Positions 35,144 to 45,014 of a stretch of 64,000 bases of DNA are shown in pieces. Under the pieces are notes generated by a model. It was not told the DNA's origin. It ran no database searches and was given only the letters and a program-made list of their open reading frames with translations. Source of the DNA: Oscillospiraceae bacterium (GTDB lineage: Bacteria; Bacillota; Clostridia; Oscillospirales; Acutalibacteraceae); the NCBI GenBank assembly GCA_015066225.1, contig SVOT01000002.1, forward strand, positions 248,001 through 312,000, given 5' to 3'. Every line of letters starts with the position of its first letter. Position 1 is the first letter of the stretch. The position numbers and the translations under genes were made by a program.

Positions 35144-36421
35144 TTATTTTTTCTTTTTATTTTTCTTGATATCATCGAGAATGAAGCGGGTAAGTCGTCG
35201 GGATGCGTTACCATCTTCAACACAACCGAGCTTATCTAAAAATACCACACGCTTTGCTTCGTATTTTTCAGGGTCAAAGCTGAGAATATTTTCAATTAAT
35301 TCATCGTTGTTACGCGCAATGGGGAAGGGTGTATCCTCCAACGGGTAGTAGAAGCCTCGCTCTGTAACGTAGGAGTCAATGTCTGTTGTGAAAAGGAAGC
35401 CGGGCTTACCCGAAAGGACAAAGTCACAAATCCAGCTTGAATAGTCAGTCATACCGATATCGCTGGCTACCTGCAGGATTTGAATGTCTGCATAATCGTT
35501 GGCATCAATTACAAAATCGGGGAGTTCAATTTTTTGATTCTGTAAAGCTCTGACAGTATGAAAGTGGAATCTTGAAAGTATAATCCATTCCCCGCCAAAG
35601 CGTTTCTCGAGAGCTGCTTTTAATCTTTCGTAATCAACATCAAAATATTCAATGGAGTCGGTGTCATCCCGGAAAGTGGGGGCATAAAGGAAAAGATGCT
35701 TTTCGGGGTCAATGCTGTATTTTTTACAAACCCTGAGTTTGAGCTTTTCTTTGGCAGCATCGCTGAAAAAGAAAACATCGTTTCTCGGGTGACCGTATTT
35801 GAGAAGTGGGTTTGTGGGCCAGTAGGATGTGCGGAAAACCATTTCTTCAAAATCACTGTTTATTAAACAGTAATCGGTCTTTGTTTTTGCAAGCTCGCCT
35901 GCAGCGCGACGTCTTTCGTTTGAGTCGGAATCAGGGTCGATTTTTTTTAGGCCCAAGGAGCCGTGCCACAAGTTTATTAACACCTGTTCATCCTTTTTAG
36001 GGAAATTTTCCCAAAGGAAGCCGTGGGCGTTATCAATCCAGTATTTGCTTTGTGCCATAGCCTTGTAGTATTCATATGAACCGTATCTTACCAGCTTTAC
36101 TCGTTCGTCCTTGGGGAAATGAGCTGATTTTTTTGTTTTTCTAGAATACACCCAAATAATTTTTACCTTGGCTTTTGTTTTAAGAAGGTATCTACAAAAG
36201 TATTTTGGGTTACAGGTGTAATTGTTCTGATATGTTTTGAACATTATCTGGTTGTTTATTACACGTGTGTTTTTGCTCAGTCGCTTCCAAGCCCAATGAG
36301 CAATTTTCAAATCCCACTTTTTCTGAATAGAACCTCTTTTTTTGTGTATTTTTTGGAATAATTTGTATAATAATCTCTTTTCAACTGCAAAAGCAAAATA
36401 TTTGTGAAGCAGCTTTCTCAT
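35144..36421 (-). CDS. CDP-glycerol glycerophosphotransferase family (TagB/TagF-like)
   Basis: Transfers glycerol phosphate (or ribitol phosphate) units from CDP-activated donors onto teichoic-acid-like or capsular polymers at the inner face of the membrane. 425 residues, GT-B fold. Diagnostic segments: NLWHGSLGLKK near residue 150, GHPRNDVFF near 210, LFLYAPTFRDD near 250, and SDIGMTDYSSWICDFVLSGK near 345, which has the His and Ser/Asp residues of the Tag family. The N-terminal 60 residues are basic and amphipathic, suiting membrane association. It stands alone with its own promoter and terminator, and no other teichoic-acid genes are in the window. Confidence 0.92.
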   Translation of the reverse strand: MRKLLHKYFAFAVEKRLLYKLFQKIHKKRGSIQKKWDLKIAHWAWKRLSKNTRVINNQIMFKTYQNNYTCNPKYFCRYLLKTKAKVKIIWVYSRKTKKSAHFPKDERVKLVRYGSYEYYKAMAQSKYWIDNAHGFLWENFPKKDEQVLINLWHGSLGLKKIDPDSDSNERRRAAGELAKTKTDYCLINSDFEEMVFRTSYWPTNPLLKYGHPRNDVFFFSDAAKEKLKLRVCKKYSIDPEKHLFLYAPTFRDDTDSIEYFDVDYERLKAALEKRFGGEWIILSRFHFHTVRALQNQKIELPDFVIDANDYADIQILQVASDIGMTDYSSWICDFVLSGKPGFLFTTDIDSYVTERGFYYPLEDTPFPIARNNDELIENILSFDPEKYEAKRVVFLDKLGCVEDGNASRRLTRFILDDIKKNKKKK

Positions 36422-36479
36422 GGTGAAAGTCCCCTTTAGATGTACTTTATAGTACGTTACAATATTCTCAAGCAGAAAA

Positions 36480-36509
36480 ATTGTAGCACAAATCGAATGG
36501 TAATGTCAA
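36480..36509 (-). promoter_or_regulatory. Promoter of the glycerophosphotransferase gene
   Basis: On the minus strand TTGACA and TACAAT with an 18-bp spacer, 59 bp ahead of the ATG at 36421. The listed plus-strand ORF 36440-36634 covers this promoter and is not called. Confidence 0.7.
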
Positions 36510-36699
36510 TAGATGGCGGATTATCGCGAAAAATGAATAATATACAAGTGAAATGTATAAAAAACCGAATAATATGCAGGCGTCAAAAGGTTTTTTTGGG
36601 AGAGAATATGAAAAAATACACAAAAATTTCATAAGAAACACAGGGTTTTGTTGCAAATGGGCAAAAATAATATAAAAAAGAATAATTTCTGTAAAACGG

Positions 36700-36755
36700 T
36701 TGACTTTTTTAACGCGAAGGTGTATAACTATGCATATCGAATGAATATTTTTACA
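36700..36755 (+). promoter_or_regulatory. Promoter of the arginine operon with possible ARG-box half-sites
   Basis: TTGACT (36700-36705) and TATAAC (36723-36728) with a 17-bp spacer. Overlapping and just after the -10 box is TATGCATATCGAATGAATAT, where TATGCAT fits the ArgR half-site TNTGNAT but the second half is poor. The promoter is well supported; the ArgR site is tentative. The 36510-36699 stretch has no visible gene. Confidence 0.55.
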
Positions 36756-36786
36756 AGAGCACAGCTCTTAAACGGAGGAAATAAAA

Positions 36787-38022
36787 ATGGATAAGAAAAA
36801 TATCAAAAAGGTTGTTCTCGCATATTCCGGCGGTCTTGATACATCAATCATCATCCCCTGGCTCAAAGAGAATTATAATAATTGTGAGGTTATCGCTGTT
36901 TCAGGCGACGTTGGTCAGGGCACAGAGCTTGACGGTCTTGAAGAAAAAGCAATCGCGACAGGCGCTTCAAAGCTCTATATTCTTGATTTGAAGGAAGAGT
37001 ACGTTGAAGAATATATCTGGCCCTGTCTCAAAGCCGGTGCAGAATATGAGCAGTACCTTCTCGGTACCTCTCACGCTCGTCCCTGTATTGCTAAAGGTCT
37101 TGCAGAAATTGCAATCAAGGAGGGTGCAGACGCAATCTGCCACGGTTGCACAGGTAAAGGTAATGACCAGGTAAGATTTGAGCTTACGCTTAAAGCATTT
37201 GCTCCCGAAATGGCAATTATCGCTCCCTGGAGAGAGTGGGATATCAAATCACGTGAGGAAGAAATTGAGTATGCAGAAGCACACAACATTCCCCTTAAAA
37301 TAAACCGTGAAACAAACTATTCAAAGGATAAAAACGTATGGCACCTTTCTCACGAAGGTCTTGACCTTGAGGATCCCGCAAACGAGCCTATGTACAACAA
37401 AGAGGGCTTCCTTGAAATGGGTGTTTCTCCCGAACAGGCTCCCGACGAACCCACATACGTTTCAATCCACTTTGAAAAGGGCGTTCCCACCGCTATTGAC
37501 GGTGTTGAAATGAAGGGTCTCGCAATTGTTGAAAAGCTCAATGAAATCGGTGGAGCAAACGGCATCGGTCTTCTTGACATTGTTGAAAACAGACTTGTCG
37601 GTATGAAGAGCCGTGGCGTTTACGAAACTCCCGGCGGAGCAATTCTTTACAAGGCACATGAGCTTCTTGAAATGATTACTCTTGACCGTGACACATCACA
37701 CTACAAAAAGCTTGTTGCTCAGAAGTTCGGCGAGGTTGTTTACAACGGACTTTGGTTCACACCTCTCAGAGAAGCTCTTTCAGCTTTTGTTGACAAAACA
37801 CAGGAAACTGTTACAGGTGACGTAAAGCTCAAGCTCTATAAGGGTAACATCATTAATGCGGGTATCACATCACCCTATTCACTTTATGATGAAAACGTTG
37901 CATCCTTCGGCGATGACGGCGGTGCATACAACCAGCAGGATTCTGCAGGATTTATTAACCTCTTCGGTCTTTCAATCAAGGTTAAGGCACTTCTCGACAA
38001 ACAGAGAAACGAAGAGAACTAA
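36787..38022 (+). CDS. argG: Argininosuccinate synthase
   Basis: Joins citrulline and aspartate with ATP, the seventh step of arginine synthesis. 411 residues. The N-type ATP pyrophosphatase loop is [10 protein letters not shown] at residue 12-21. [15 protein letters not shown] near 118-132 is the citrulline/aspartate-binding signature. ATG 36787 follows GGAGGAAAT. It is the first gene of argGHCJBDF, and the 75 bp to argH contain no strong hairpin, so it is probably cotranscribed. Confidence 0.97.
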   Translation: MDKKNIKKVVLAYSGGLDTSIIIPWLKENYNNCEVIAVSGDVGQGTELDGLEEKAIATGASKLYILDLKEEYVEEYIWPCLKAGAEYEQYLLGTSHARPCIAKGLAEIAIKEGADAICHGCTGKGNDQVRFELTLKAFAPEMAIIAPWREWDIKSREEEIEYAEAHNIPLKINRETNYSKDKNVWHLSHEGLDLEDPANEPMYNKEGFLEMGVSPEQAPDEPTYVSIHFEKGVPTAIDGVEMKGLAIVEKLNEIGGANGIGLLDIVENRLVGMKSRGVYETPGGAILYKAHELLEMITLDRDTSHYKKLVAQKFGEVVYNGLWFTPLREALSAFVDKTQETVTGDVKLKLYKGNIINAGITSPYSLYDENVASFGDDGGAYNQQDSAGFINLFGLSIKVKALLDKQRNEEN

Positions 38023-38097
38023 TTAGATAAATGCGGCAAAGGTGAAATATTCCTTTGTCGTATTGTTAATATATGAGTTAATTTAGGAGACAGAAAT

Positions 38098-39468
38098 ATG
38101 CAGCTCTGGAAAGGCAGATTTTCAAAAGAAATCGACCCTAAAACAAACGATTTCAATTCATCCATAAAATTTGACAGCCGTATGTATAAAGAAGATATCG
38201 ACGGCAGTATTGCTCACGCAACAATGCTTTGTGCACAGGGCATTATTTCGGGCGAGGACCTTGCTCTTATAGTTGACGGTCTCAAGGCTATAAAGGCAGA
38301 GATTGAGTCGGGGGATTTACTTATAGATCCCAACGCAGAGGATATTCACACTTTTGTTGAGGGTGAACTCACCTCACGAATCGGTTCAGCGGGCAAAAGA
38401 CTTCACACAGCACGTAGCCGTAACGACCAGGTTGCTCTCGATATAAGACTTTTCCTTCGCCACGAATGTGACGATGTATATAATCAGCTCACAGAATTGG
38501 TGGACGTTCTTTGCAAAAAGGCTGAACTGTATGCTTATGCGGTTATGCCCGGCTACACACATCTTCAGCGTGCACAGCCCATTACCTTCGGCCATCATCT
38601 TCTTGCCTATGCAGAAATGCTTATGCGTGACAAGGAAAGGCTCCTTGATGCAAAAAAACGTATGAATTACTGCCCCCTGGGCTCCTGTGCTCTTGCAGGC
38701 ACAACCTACAACACCGACAGGGAAATGACCGCAAAGGACCTTGGCTTCAGCGGTGCAATGCAGAACTCCCTTGACGGCGTTTCGGACAGGGATTTTTGTA
38801 TGGAGCTGGCATCTGCTTTGTCCATTCTTATGGTTCACCTTTCACGCTTTTCTGAGGAGATTGTTCTCTGGTGCTCGTGGGAGTTCAAGTTTATTGAGCT
38901 TGATGATGCTTTCTCAACAGGCTCATCAATTATGCCCCAGAAAAAGAACCCCGATATCACAGAGCTTATCCGTGGCAAATCGGGCAGAGTTTTCGGCGAT
39001 CTGACAACACTTCTCACAATGATGAAGGGTCTGCCCCTTGCTTATAATAAAGATATGCAGGAGGATAAGGAGGCTATTTTTGATGCCTTCGATACAGTTA
39101 AAATGTGCCTTACGGCATTTATCCCTATGCTCGACACAATGACTGCTCTCCCCGAAAATATGAGAAAAGCCGCGGCAGGCGGATTTATAAATGCAACGGA
39201 TTGTGCGGATTACCTTGTCGGTAAGGGTCTTCCCTTCCGTGATGCCTATAAAGCAACGGGTGAGCTTGTTGCACTTTGCATAAACAAGGGTCTTACCCTT
39301 GAAACCTTACCTCTCGAAGAATACAAGGCTGTATGCAGTCTTTTTGACGATGGCGTTTTTGAGGCTATAAACCTTGATAAGTGTGTTAATGACAGAACAT
39401 CTCTCGGCGGACCTGCACCCGAAAACGTGTTGGCACAGGTTAAGAAAATGAAACAGAGGAACAGTTAA
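38098..39468 (+). CDS. argH: Argininosuccinate lyase
   Basis: Cleaves argininosuccinate into arginine and fumarate; homotetramer of the fumarase/aspartase superfamily. 456 residues. The superfamily signature GSSIMPQKKNPD lies near residue 278-289, with the catalytic Ser in GSSIM. The TARSRNDQVALD motif is near 108, and PGYTHLQRAQP near 155 carries the catalytic His. ATG 38098 follows TAGGAG. The stop at 39468 is 2 bp before argC. Confidence 0.97.
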   Translation: MQLWKGRFSKEIDPKTNDFNSSIKFDSRMYKEDIDGSIAHATMLCAQGIISGEDLALIVDGLKAIKAEIESGDLLIDPNAEDIHTFVEGELTSRIGSAGKRLHTARSRNDQVALDIRLFLRHECDDVYNQLTELVDVLCKKAELYAYAVMPGYTHLQRAQPITFGHHLLAYAEMLMRDKERLLDAKKRMNYCPLGSCALAGTTYNTDREMTAKDLGFSGAMQNSLDGVSDRDFCMELASALSILMVHLSRFSEEIVLWCSWEFKFIELDDAFSTGSSIMPQKKNPDITELIRGKSGRVFGDLTTLLTMMKGLPLAYNKDMQEDKEAIFDAFDTVKMCLTAFIPMLDTMTALPENMRKAAAGGFINATDCADYLVGKGLPFRDAYKATGELVALCINKGLTLETLPLEEYKAVCSLFDDGVFEAINLDKCVNDRTSLGGPAPENVLAQVKKMKQRNS

Positions 39469-39470
39469 TT

Positions 39471-40400
39471 ATGACAAAAATATTTGTTGACGGCAGTCAG
39501 GGTACCACAGGACTCAGAATATTTGACCGCCTTTCAGAATTCAAGGATATTGAATTAATTACACTTCCCGAGGAGCTCAGAAAAGACAAGGATGCACGAA
39601 AAGAAGCGCTTAATTCTGCGGATGTTGCATTTCTTTGCCTTCCCGATGATGCGGCACGGGAATCGGTTTCTTTAATAGAAAACGAAAACACCGTTGTTAT
39701 TGACACATCAACAGCCCACCGAACTCTTGACGACTGGGCATACGGCTTCCCTGAGCTGTCACAGTCACACCGTGAAAAGCTCAAAAGCTCAAAAAGAATA
39801 GCGGTGCCCGGTTGCCACGCAAGCGGATTTATTGCCCTTGTTTACCCACTTATTGAAGCAGGCGCTATTGATGAGGATATTCTTCTATCCTGCTTCTCTC
39901 TGACCGGTTATTCAGGTGGCGGCAAAAAAATGATTGCCGAATATGAGGAGGAGCCGGATGTTCTTTTAGAGGCTCCCAGACAATATGCTTTAGGTCAGAC
40001 CCACAAGCATCTTAAAGAGATGGTTAAAATATCGGGTATCAACAATGCTCCCGTATTCTGCCCCGTAGTTTCATCCTTTTATTCGGGTATGGAGGTTACG
40101 GTGCCTCTGTTTAAAGAACAGCTAAAAAACGGCTTCACATTTGAAAAAATCAAGGCACTATATAAAGAAAAATATAACAGCGAGCTTGTAAAATACCAAG
40201 AAGACCTCAGCGAGGGCGGTTTTATTTCCGCGGGCGTTCTTTCGGGTAAGGATAATATGATTGTTTCTGTTTTCGGTAACGACGACAGAATTATACTCAC
40301 CGCACGCTACGACAATCTTGGCAAGGGTGCCTCGGGCGCGGCAATAGAATGCCTTAATATTGTTCTTGGAAACACAGATACTCAAGGCTTGGAAGTTTAA
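39471..40400 (+). CDS. argC: N-acetyl-gamma-glutamyl-phosphate reductase, type 2
   Basis: NADPH-dependent reduction of N-acetylglutamyl phosphate to the semialdehyde. 309 residues, clearly the short type 2 form and not the roughly 345-residue type common in Bacillus. The nucleotide-binding motif is GSQGTTGLR at residue 8. The catalytic Cys is in VPGCHASGF near 112-120, and a His in GQTHKHLKE near 175 completes the site. It begins 2 bp after argH and lies 18 bp before argJ, so it is within the operon. Confidence 0.95.
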   Translation: MTKIFVDGSQGTTGLRIFDRLSEFKDIELITLPEELRKDKDARKEALNSADVAFLCLPDDAARESVSLIENENTVVIDTSTAHRTLDDWAYGFPELSQSHREKLKSSKRIAVPGCHASGFIALVYPLIEAGAIDEDILLSCFSLTGYSGGGKKMIAEYEEEPDVLLEAPRQYALGQTHKHLKEMVKISGINNAPVFCPVVSSFYSGMEVTVPLFKEQLKNGFTFEKIKALYKEKYNSELVKYQEDLSEGGFISAGVLSGKDNMIVSVFGNDDRIILTARYDNLGKGASGAAIECLNIVLGNTDTQGLEV

Positions 40401-40418
40401 TATAAATCGGAGAAAATT

Positions 40419-41630
40419 ATGGAACTTATAAATGGCGGCATTTGTGCCGCAAAGGGCTTTACCGCAGGCGGAATTCATTGTGGTATAAGAAAAAATAAAA
40501 CAAAAAGAGACGTTGCACTTATTTTCAGCGAGAAAAAGGCAAGTGCAGCGGCGGTTTACACAACAAACCTTGTTAAGGGTGCACCATTGGCTGTTACCAA
40601 AATGCATCTTCTCGACGGCAAGGCTCAGGCTGTTATCTGCAACAGCGGCAATGCCAATACCTGCAATGCAAACGGCATTGAGGTTGCACAAGCCATGGCA
40701 AAGCTCACAGCCGACACATTAGGTATCAGTGAGGATGACGTTGTTGTTGCCTCGACAGGTGTTATCGGTCAGCCTCTTGACGTAACACCCATAAAAAACG
40801 GTCTTCCCGCTCTTAAAGAAGCACTCGGGGAAAACAGTTCTGAAGCTGCAGAGGGTATTATGACAACCGACACCGTAAAAAAGGAAATCGCTGTTTCTTT
40901 TGAAATTGACGGTGTGGAGTGTAAAATCGGCGGTATTGCAAAGGGCTCGGGTATGATTCACCCGAATATGGCAACAATGCTTGTGTTCATCACAAGTGAC
41001 GTTGCAATTTCCTCCGAAATGCTCCAAAAGGCACTTTCTGCCGATATTCAGAACACCTTTAATATGGTTAGTGTTGATGGCGACACCTCCACAAATGATA
41101 TGGTAACAGTTCTTGCAAACGGCATGGCAGGCAACAAGGAAATCACCGAAGACGGTGAGGCTTTTGACACATTTATGAAGGCCCTTAACACAGTTACGGT
41201 TCACCTCTGCAGAATGATTGCAGGCGACGGTGAGGGTGCAACAAAGCTCCTCGAATGCCGCGTAACAGGTGCCGCGGACGAAAAAACTGCAAAAACTGTT
41301 GCAAAAAGTGTTATTTGCTCATCTCTTACAAAGGCGGCAATGTTCGGTGCAGACGCTAACTGGGGAAGAGTACTTTGTGCAATCGGCTACAGCGGTGCAG
41401 ATGTTGATGTAACAAAGGTTGATGTTTCTTTTGAGTCTGCAAAAGGAATCATTCCGGTTTGTGAAAACGGCTCGGGTATTGAATTCTCCGAAGAAATAGC
41501 AAAAGAAATACTTCTTGAAAAAGAGATTGTTATAAACGTTGGTCTTAATTCGGGTGATTTCTCTTCAACAGCCTGGGGTTGTGACCTTACTTATGAATAC
41601 GTAAAAATCAATGGCGATTACAGGACGTGA
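40419..41630 (+). CDS. argJ: Bifunctional glutamate N-acetyltransferase / ornithine acetyltransferase
   Basis: Recycles the acetyl group from N-acetylornithine to glutamate, and if bifunctional also makes N-acetylglutamate from acetyl-CoA. 403 residues. The self-cleavage site is intact: KGSGMIHPNMATMLVFITSD near residue 176-195, with cleavage before the Thr in NMAT to give alpha and beta chains. The presence of argJ explains why no argA or argE is needed. ATG 40419 follows CGGAGAAAA. Confidence 0.96.
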   Translation: MELINGGICAAKGFTAGGIHCGIRKNKTKRDVALIFSEKKASAAAVYTTNLVKGAPLAVTKMHLLDGKAQAVICNSGNANTCNANGIEVAQAMAKLTADTLGISEDDVVVASTGVIGQPLDVTPIKNGLPALKEALGENSSEAAEGIMTTDTVKKEIAVSFEIDGVECKIGGIAKGSGMIHPNMATMLVFITSDVAISSEMLQKALSADIQNTFNMVSVDGDTSTNDMVTVLANGMAGNKEITEDGEAFDTFMKALNTVTVHLCRMIAGDGEGATKLLECRVTGAADEKTAKTVAKSVICSSLTKAAMFGADANWGRVLCAIGYSGADVDVTKVDVSFESAKGIIPVCENGSGIEFSEEIAKEILLEKEIVINVGLNSGDFSSTAWGCDLTYEYVKINGDYRT

Positions 41631-41634
41631 TGAA

Positions 41635-42504
41635 ATGGAAAATTTGAATATTACAAATCTTCAGCGTGCAGAGGTTATTACCCAGGCGCTTCCCTATATT
41701 CAGAAATACCACAACAAAATTATTGTTGTAAAATACGGCGGCAACGCAATGATTAGCGAGGAGCTCAAGCTCCAGGTTATGGAGGACTTGGTTCTTTTGT
41801 GGCTTATCGGCGTTAAACCCGTTCTTGTTCACGGCGGCGGCCCCGAAATTTCAGATATGCTCAAAAAGGTGGGTAAGCAAAGCGAGTTTGTTGACGGTCT
41901 TCGTGTTACCGACAAGGAAACAGCAGAAATCGTTCAGATGGTTCTTGCGGGCAAAATCAACAAACAGCTTGTTAATCTTCTTGGCGAGTTTGGCGGTAAT
42001 GCAGTGGGCATCTCGGGTATCGACGGCCACCTTATTGAAGCAAAGGTCAAAGACGAAAGACTCGGCTTTGTTGGTGAAATCACTAAAGTTAATGTTCAAC
42101 CTATTCTTGACCTCATCGAAAAAGAGTATATTCCCGTTGTTTCAACCGTTGGTTGCGATAAAGAGGGCAATGTTTACAACATCAATGCCGACACAGCCGC
42201 TTCATATATTGCGGGTGCTATGAAGGCAGAAAGACTAATTACAATGACCGATATCCCCGGTATTTTAAGAGATGTTAACGACCCTGATTCAATAATCAAA
42301 CGTGTAACCACTGAGGAAGCACGTCAATTATTCCGTGACGGCGTTATTTCAGGCGGTATGATTCCCAAGGTTGAATGTTGTATTGAAGCTATCGAAAAGG
42401 GCGTAAGAAGAGTAACAATTCTTGACGGCAGAGTGCCCCACGCACTTCTTCTTGAATTGCTCACAGATGAGGGTGCAGGTACACTTGTTAAGGGGACAGA
42501 TTAA
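41635..42504 (+). CDS. argB: Acetylglutamate kinase
   Basis: Phosphorylates N-acetylglutamate. 289 residues from ATG 41635 (MENLNITN), preceded by AGGACGTGATG; the track start at 41611 would overlap argJ by 20 bp without a good site. Amino-acid kinase fold: VVKYGGNAM near residue 29, HGGGPEIS near 65, and RVTDKETAEIVQMVL. The N-terminal helix and RAEVITQALPYIQKYH suggest the longer, arginine-inhibited hexameric form. The stop overlaps the argD start (TAATG). Confidence 0.96.
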   Translation: MENLNITNLQRAEVITQALPYIQKYHNKIIVVKYGGNAMISEELKLQVMEDLVLLWLIGVKPVLVHGGGPEISDMLKKVGKQSEFVDGLRVTDKETAEIVQMVLAGKINKQLVNLLGEFGGNAVGISGIDGHLIEAKVKDERLGFVGEITKVNVQPILDLIEKEYIPVVSTVGCDKEGNVYNINADTAASYIAGAMKAERLITMTDIPGILRDVNDPDSIIKRVTTEEARQLFRDGVISGGMIPKVECCIEAIEKGVRRVTILDGRVPHALLLELLTDEGAGTLVKGTD

Positions 42505-43667
42505 TGAATATTAAAGAACTTGATAAAAAATATGTTGCCAATACCTATGCACGCTTTCCTATTGAGCTTGTGTCGGGAAAAGGCAGTAAGCTTTATGACA
42601 GCGACGGCAAAGAGTACATTGATATGGGTACAGGTATCGGTGTAAGTGCTTTCGGCGTTGGCGATGAAAAGTGGGTTGATGCTGTAACTAAACAGCTCAC
42701 AACACTTCAGCACACCTCTAATCTTTATTACACAGCGCCCTGTGCAAGGCTTGCAGAGCTTCTTTGCGAGAAAACAGGCGCCAAAAAGGTTTTCTTTTCA
42801 AACTCCGGAGCAGAGGCTAATGAGTGCGCAATAAAGGCAGCAAGAAAATATGCCGCAGAGAAAAAGGGCGCAGAATATTACAACATCATAACTCTCAACA
42901 ACAGCTTCCACGGCAGAACAATAACAACTCTTGCCGCAACGGGGCAGGATACGTTCCATAAGGATTTTCTCCCCTTGACAGACGGCTTCCTTTATGCAGA
43001 TTCAGGGGATCTTGAAACTGTGGAGAAATATATAAAGGAAGAAAAGGTTGCCGCAATAATGTTTGAAACCGTTCAGGGTGAGGGCGGCGTTGTTCCCCTT
43101 TCACAGGATTTTGTAAACGGTCTTTCAAAGCTTGCACAAGAAAACGATGTTCTTCTTGTTGTTGACGAGGTGCAGACAGGCAACGGCAGAACAGGTGCGC
43201 TTTACGGCTATATGAAATATGGCATAACACCCGATATTGTTTCAACCGCAAAGGGTATCGGCGGCGGTCTTCCCTTGGGTGCTACAATGCTTTTCGAAAA
43301 AACAGAAAATGTTTACGGACCCGGTTCGCACGGCTCAACCTTTGGCGGTAACCCTGTGTCGTGTGCGGGTGCAATAAGCATAATTGAAAGACTTGATGAC
43401 GACTTCCTTTCAGAGGTTGAAAAGAAAAGTCAGTATATTATCAATGAGCTTTCTGCTGTAAAGGGTGTCAAGGGCATAACAGGTCTCGGACTTATGCTTG
43501 GCGTCGAAACAGAAAAAGACGTTAACGAGGTTCTTTCGCTTTGTCAGCAGAACGGAGTTCTTCCCATAAAAGCAAAAAACAAGCTCAGACTTTTGCCGCC
43601 CTTGAACATTCCTTTTGAGGATTTGGAAAAGGCAATCAATATTATTAAAAAGGCTTGCGAGGTATAA
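42504..43667 (+). CDS. argD: Acetylornithine aminotransferase
   Basis: PLP-dependent class III aminotransferase, 387 residues, converting N-acetylglutamate semialdehyde to N-acetylornithine. [18 protein letters not shown] near residue 94-111 binds the PLP phosphate. [12 protein letters not shown] near 213-224 holds the PLP Asp, and the Schiff-base lysine is in [13 protein letters not shown] near 243. Translationally coupled to argB (TAATG). argF starts 2 bp after its stop. Confidence 0.96.
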   Translation: MNIKELDKKYVANTYARFPIELVSGKGSKLYDSDGKEYIDMGTGIGVSAFGVGDEKWVDAVTKQLTTLQHTSNLYYTAPCARLAELLCEKTGAKKVFFSNSGAEANECAIKAARKYAAEKKGAEYYNIITLNNSFHGRTITTLAATGQDTFHKDFLPLTDGFLYADSGDLETVEKYIKEEKVAAIMFETVQGEGGVVPLSQDFVNGLSKLAQENDVLLVVDEVQTGNGRTGALYGYMKYGITPDIVSTAKGIGGGLPLGATMLFEKTENVYGPGSHGSTFGGNPVSCAGAISIIERLDDDFLSEVEKKSQYIINELSAVKGVKGITGLGLMLGVETEKDVNEVLSLCQQNGVLPIKAKNKLRLLPPLNIPFEDLEKAINIIKKACEV

Positions 43668-43669
43668 AA

Positions 43670-44653
43670 ATGAACTTAAAAGGCAAAGATTTTTTAAAGC
43701 TTCTTGATTACACAAGTGAAGAAATAGAATACCTTATTAATCTTGCGGCGGATTTAAAAAAGAAAAAGAAAAGCGGTATTCCCCACGATATTCTCAAGGG
43801 TAAAAATATTGCGCTTATTTTTGAAAAAACAAGCACAAGAACACGTTGCAGCTTTGAGGTTGCGGCAAGGGATTTAGGTATGGGTGTAACCTATCTTGAC
43901 CCCGGTGCATCGCAGATTGGCAGAAAAGAGAGCATTGCCGACACTGCAAGAGTGCTCAGCTCAATTTATGACGGCATCGAATACAGGGGCTTCGGGCAGG
44001 AGATTGTGGAGGAGCTTGCAAAATACTCCACTGTGCCCGTGTGGAATGGCTTAACAAATGAATTCCATCCCACACAGATTCTTGCAGATTTCCTCACAAT
44101 AAAAGAGAAATTCGGCAGATTGAAGGGTATTAATTTTGTGTATCTCGGTGATGCAAGATACAATATGGGCAACTCGCTTATGGTGGGCTGCGCAAAAATG
44201 GGTCTTAACTTCACAGCCTGCGCTCCCGAAAAATATTTCCCCGACACAGACCTTGTTGATGAGTGCAGAAAAATTGCAAAGGAAACGGGCGCAAAAATAA
44301 TCTTTGAAGAGGACCCTGTAAAGGCAACAAAAAATGCCGACGTTATTTACACAGACGTCTGGGTTTCAATGGGTGAGCCCGAGCTTGTGTGGGCTGAAAG
44401 AATAAACGACCTTTCAGATTACCAGGTTACAAAAAAGATTATGAAAAATGCAGGGGAAGACGCAATATTTATGCATTGCCTGCCCTCATATCACGACAAA
44501 AAGACAGAAATCGGCAAACGCATTTGCGACAAGTTCAATCGTGATTCAGTTGAGGTTACAAACGAGGTTTTTGAAAGTGAGCAGTCTGTTGTTTTCCAGG
44601 AAGCAGAAAACAGAATGCACACGATCAAGGCAGTGATGTATGCGACTCTTTGA
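43670..44653 (+). CDS. argF: Ornithine carbamoyltransferase
   Basis: Makes citrulline from ornithine and carbamoyl phosphate. 327 residues from ATG 43670 (MNLKGKDF), behind GAGGTATAA; the track start at 43655 lies in argD. The carbamoyl-phosphate loop is [13 protein letters not shown] near residue 52. [12 protein letters not shown] near 132 and HCLPSYHD near 270 (the catalytic Cys) are diagnostic of OTCase rather than ATCase. It is the last gene of the arginine operon. Its 3' end overlaps an opposing small gene by 29 bp. Confidence 0.96.
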   Translation: MNLKGKDFLKLLDYTSEEIEYLINLAADLKKKKKSGIPHDILKGKNIALIFEKTSTRTRCSFEVAARDLGMGVTYLDPGASQIGRKESIADTARVLSSIYDGIEYRGFGQEIVEELAKYSTVPVWNGLTNEFHPTQILADFLTIKEKFGRLKGINFVYLGDARYNMGNSLMVGCAKMGLNFTACAPEKYFPDTDLVDECRKIAKETGAKIIFEEDPVKATKNADVIYTDVWVSMGEPELVWAERINDLSDYQVTKKIMKNAGEDAIFMHCLPSYHDKKTEIGKRICDKFNRDSVEVTNEVFESEQSVVFQEAENRMHTIKAVMYATL

Positions 44654-44957
44654 GAACGTTTGCATCAACTATTTTCAGAAAATCACTGTTATCAAACCTG
44701 TTTAAAATTTCGGAACAAAACCATTCAGGTGCACCGTAGTTTATAAGAACTACGGTGCTGTTTTTATGTATGGAGCACAGCTCGCAGAATGAACGTATAT
44801 TATATATTCTGTTGATTATTTCTTCATCGGAATCGGTCAGGGTTAGCGTAAATGTGAAATGCTTTTCGCTCCAGACGGTGAGCTTGAAAACAACCGTGAA
44901 AAGTATAAATATAATGCCGATAACGGCAAGCGCCATTGTAACTATATCAGATAACAT
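44625..44957 (-). CDS. Small single-pass membrane protein
   Basis: 110 residues: one N-terminal membrane helix ([19 protein letters not shown]), then an 80-residue soluble domain ([34 protein letters not shown]) that looks like a small alpha/beta fold. I have the impression of similar short anchored proteins in clostridia but no named family. The ribosome-binding site GGGAGG lies inside the 3' arm of the terminator stem of the upstream metallophosphoesterase gene. Its 3' end is antisense to the last 29 bp of argF. Confidence 0.7.
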   Translation of the reverse strand: MLSDIVTMALAVIGIIFILFTVVFKLTVWSEKHFTFTLTLTDSDEEIINRIYNIRSFCELCSIHKNSTVVLINYGAPEWFCSEILNRFDNSDFLKIVDANVLKESHTSLP

Positions 44958-44962
44958 AAAAA

Positions 44963-44992
44963 AACCTCCCGCATTATTGTATGCGGGAGGTT
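44963..44992 (-). terminator. Terminator hairpin containing a ribosome-binding site
   Basis: A perfect 12-bp stem AACCTCCCGCAT / ATGCGGGAGGTT with a 6-base loop. On the minus strand the 3' arm ends GGGAGG followed by T7 and then ATG of the 110-residue gene. It therefore looks like both the stop of the metallophosphoesterase transcript and the start site of the next gene. On the plus strand it could terminate the arg operon. Confidence 0.8.
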
Positions 44993-45014
44993 GGGTTTTG
45001 GTTTATTTTATTGC

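Noticed and set aside
36440-36634. 64-residue plus-strand ORF
   Set aside because: It overlaps the well-formed minus-strand promoter TTGACA-18-TACAAT and has no start site.
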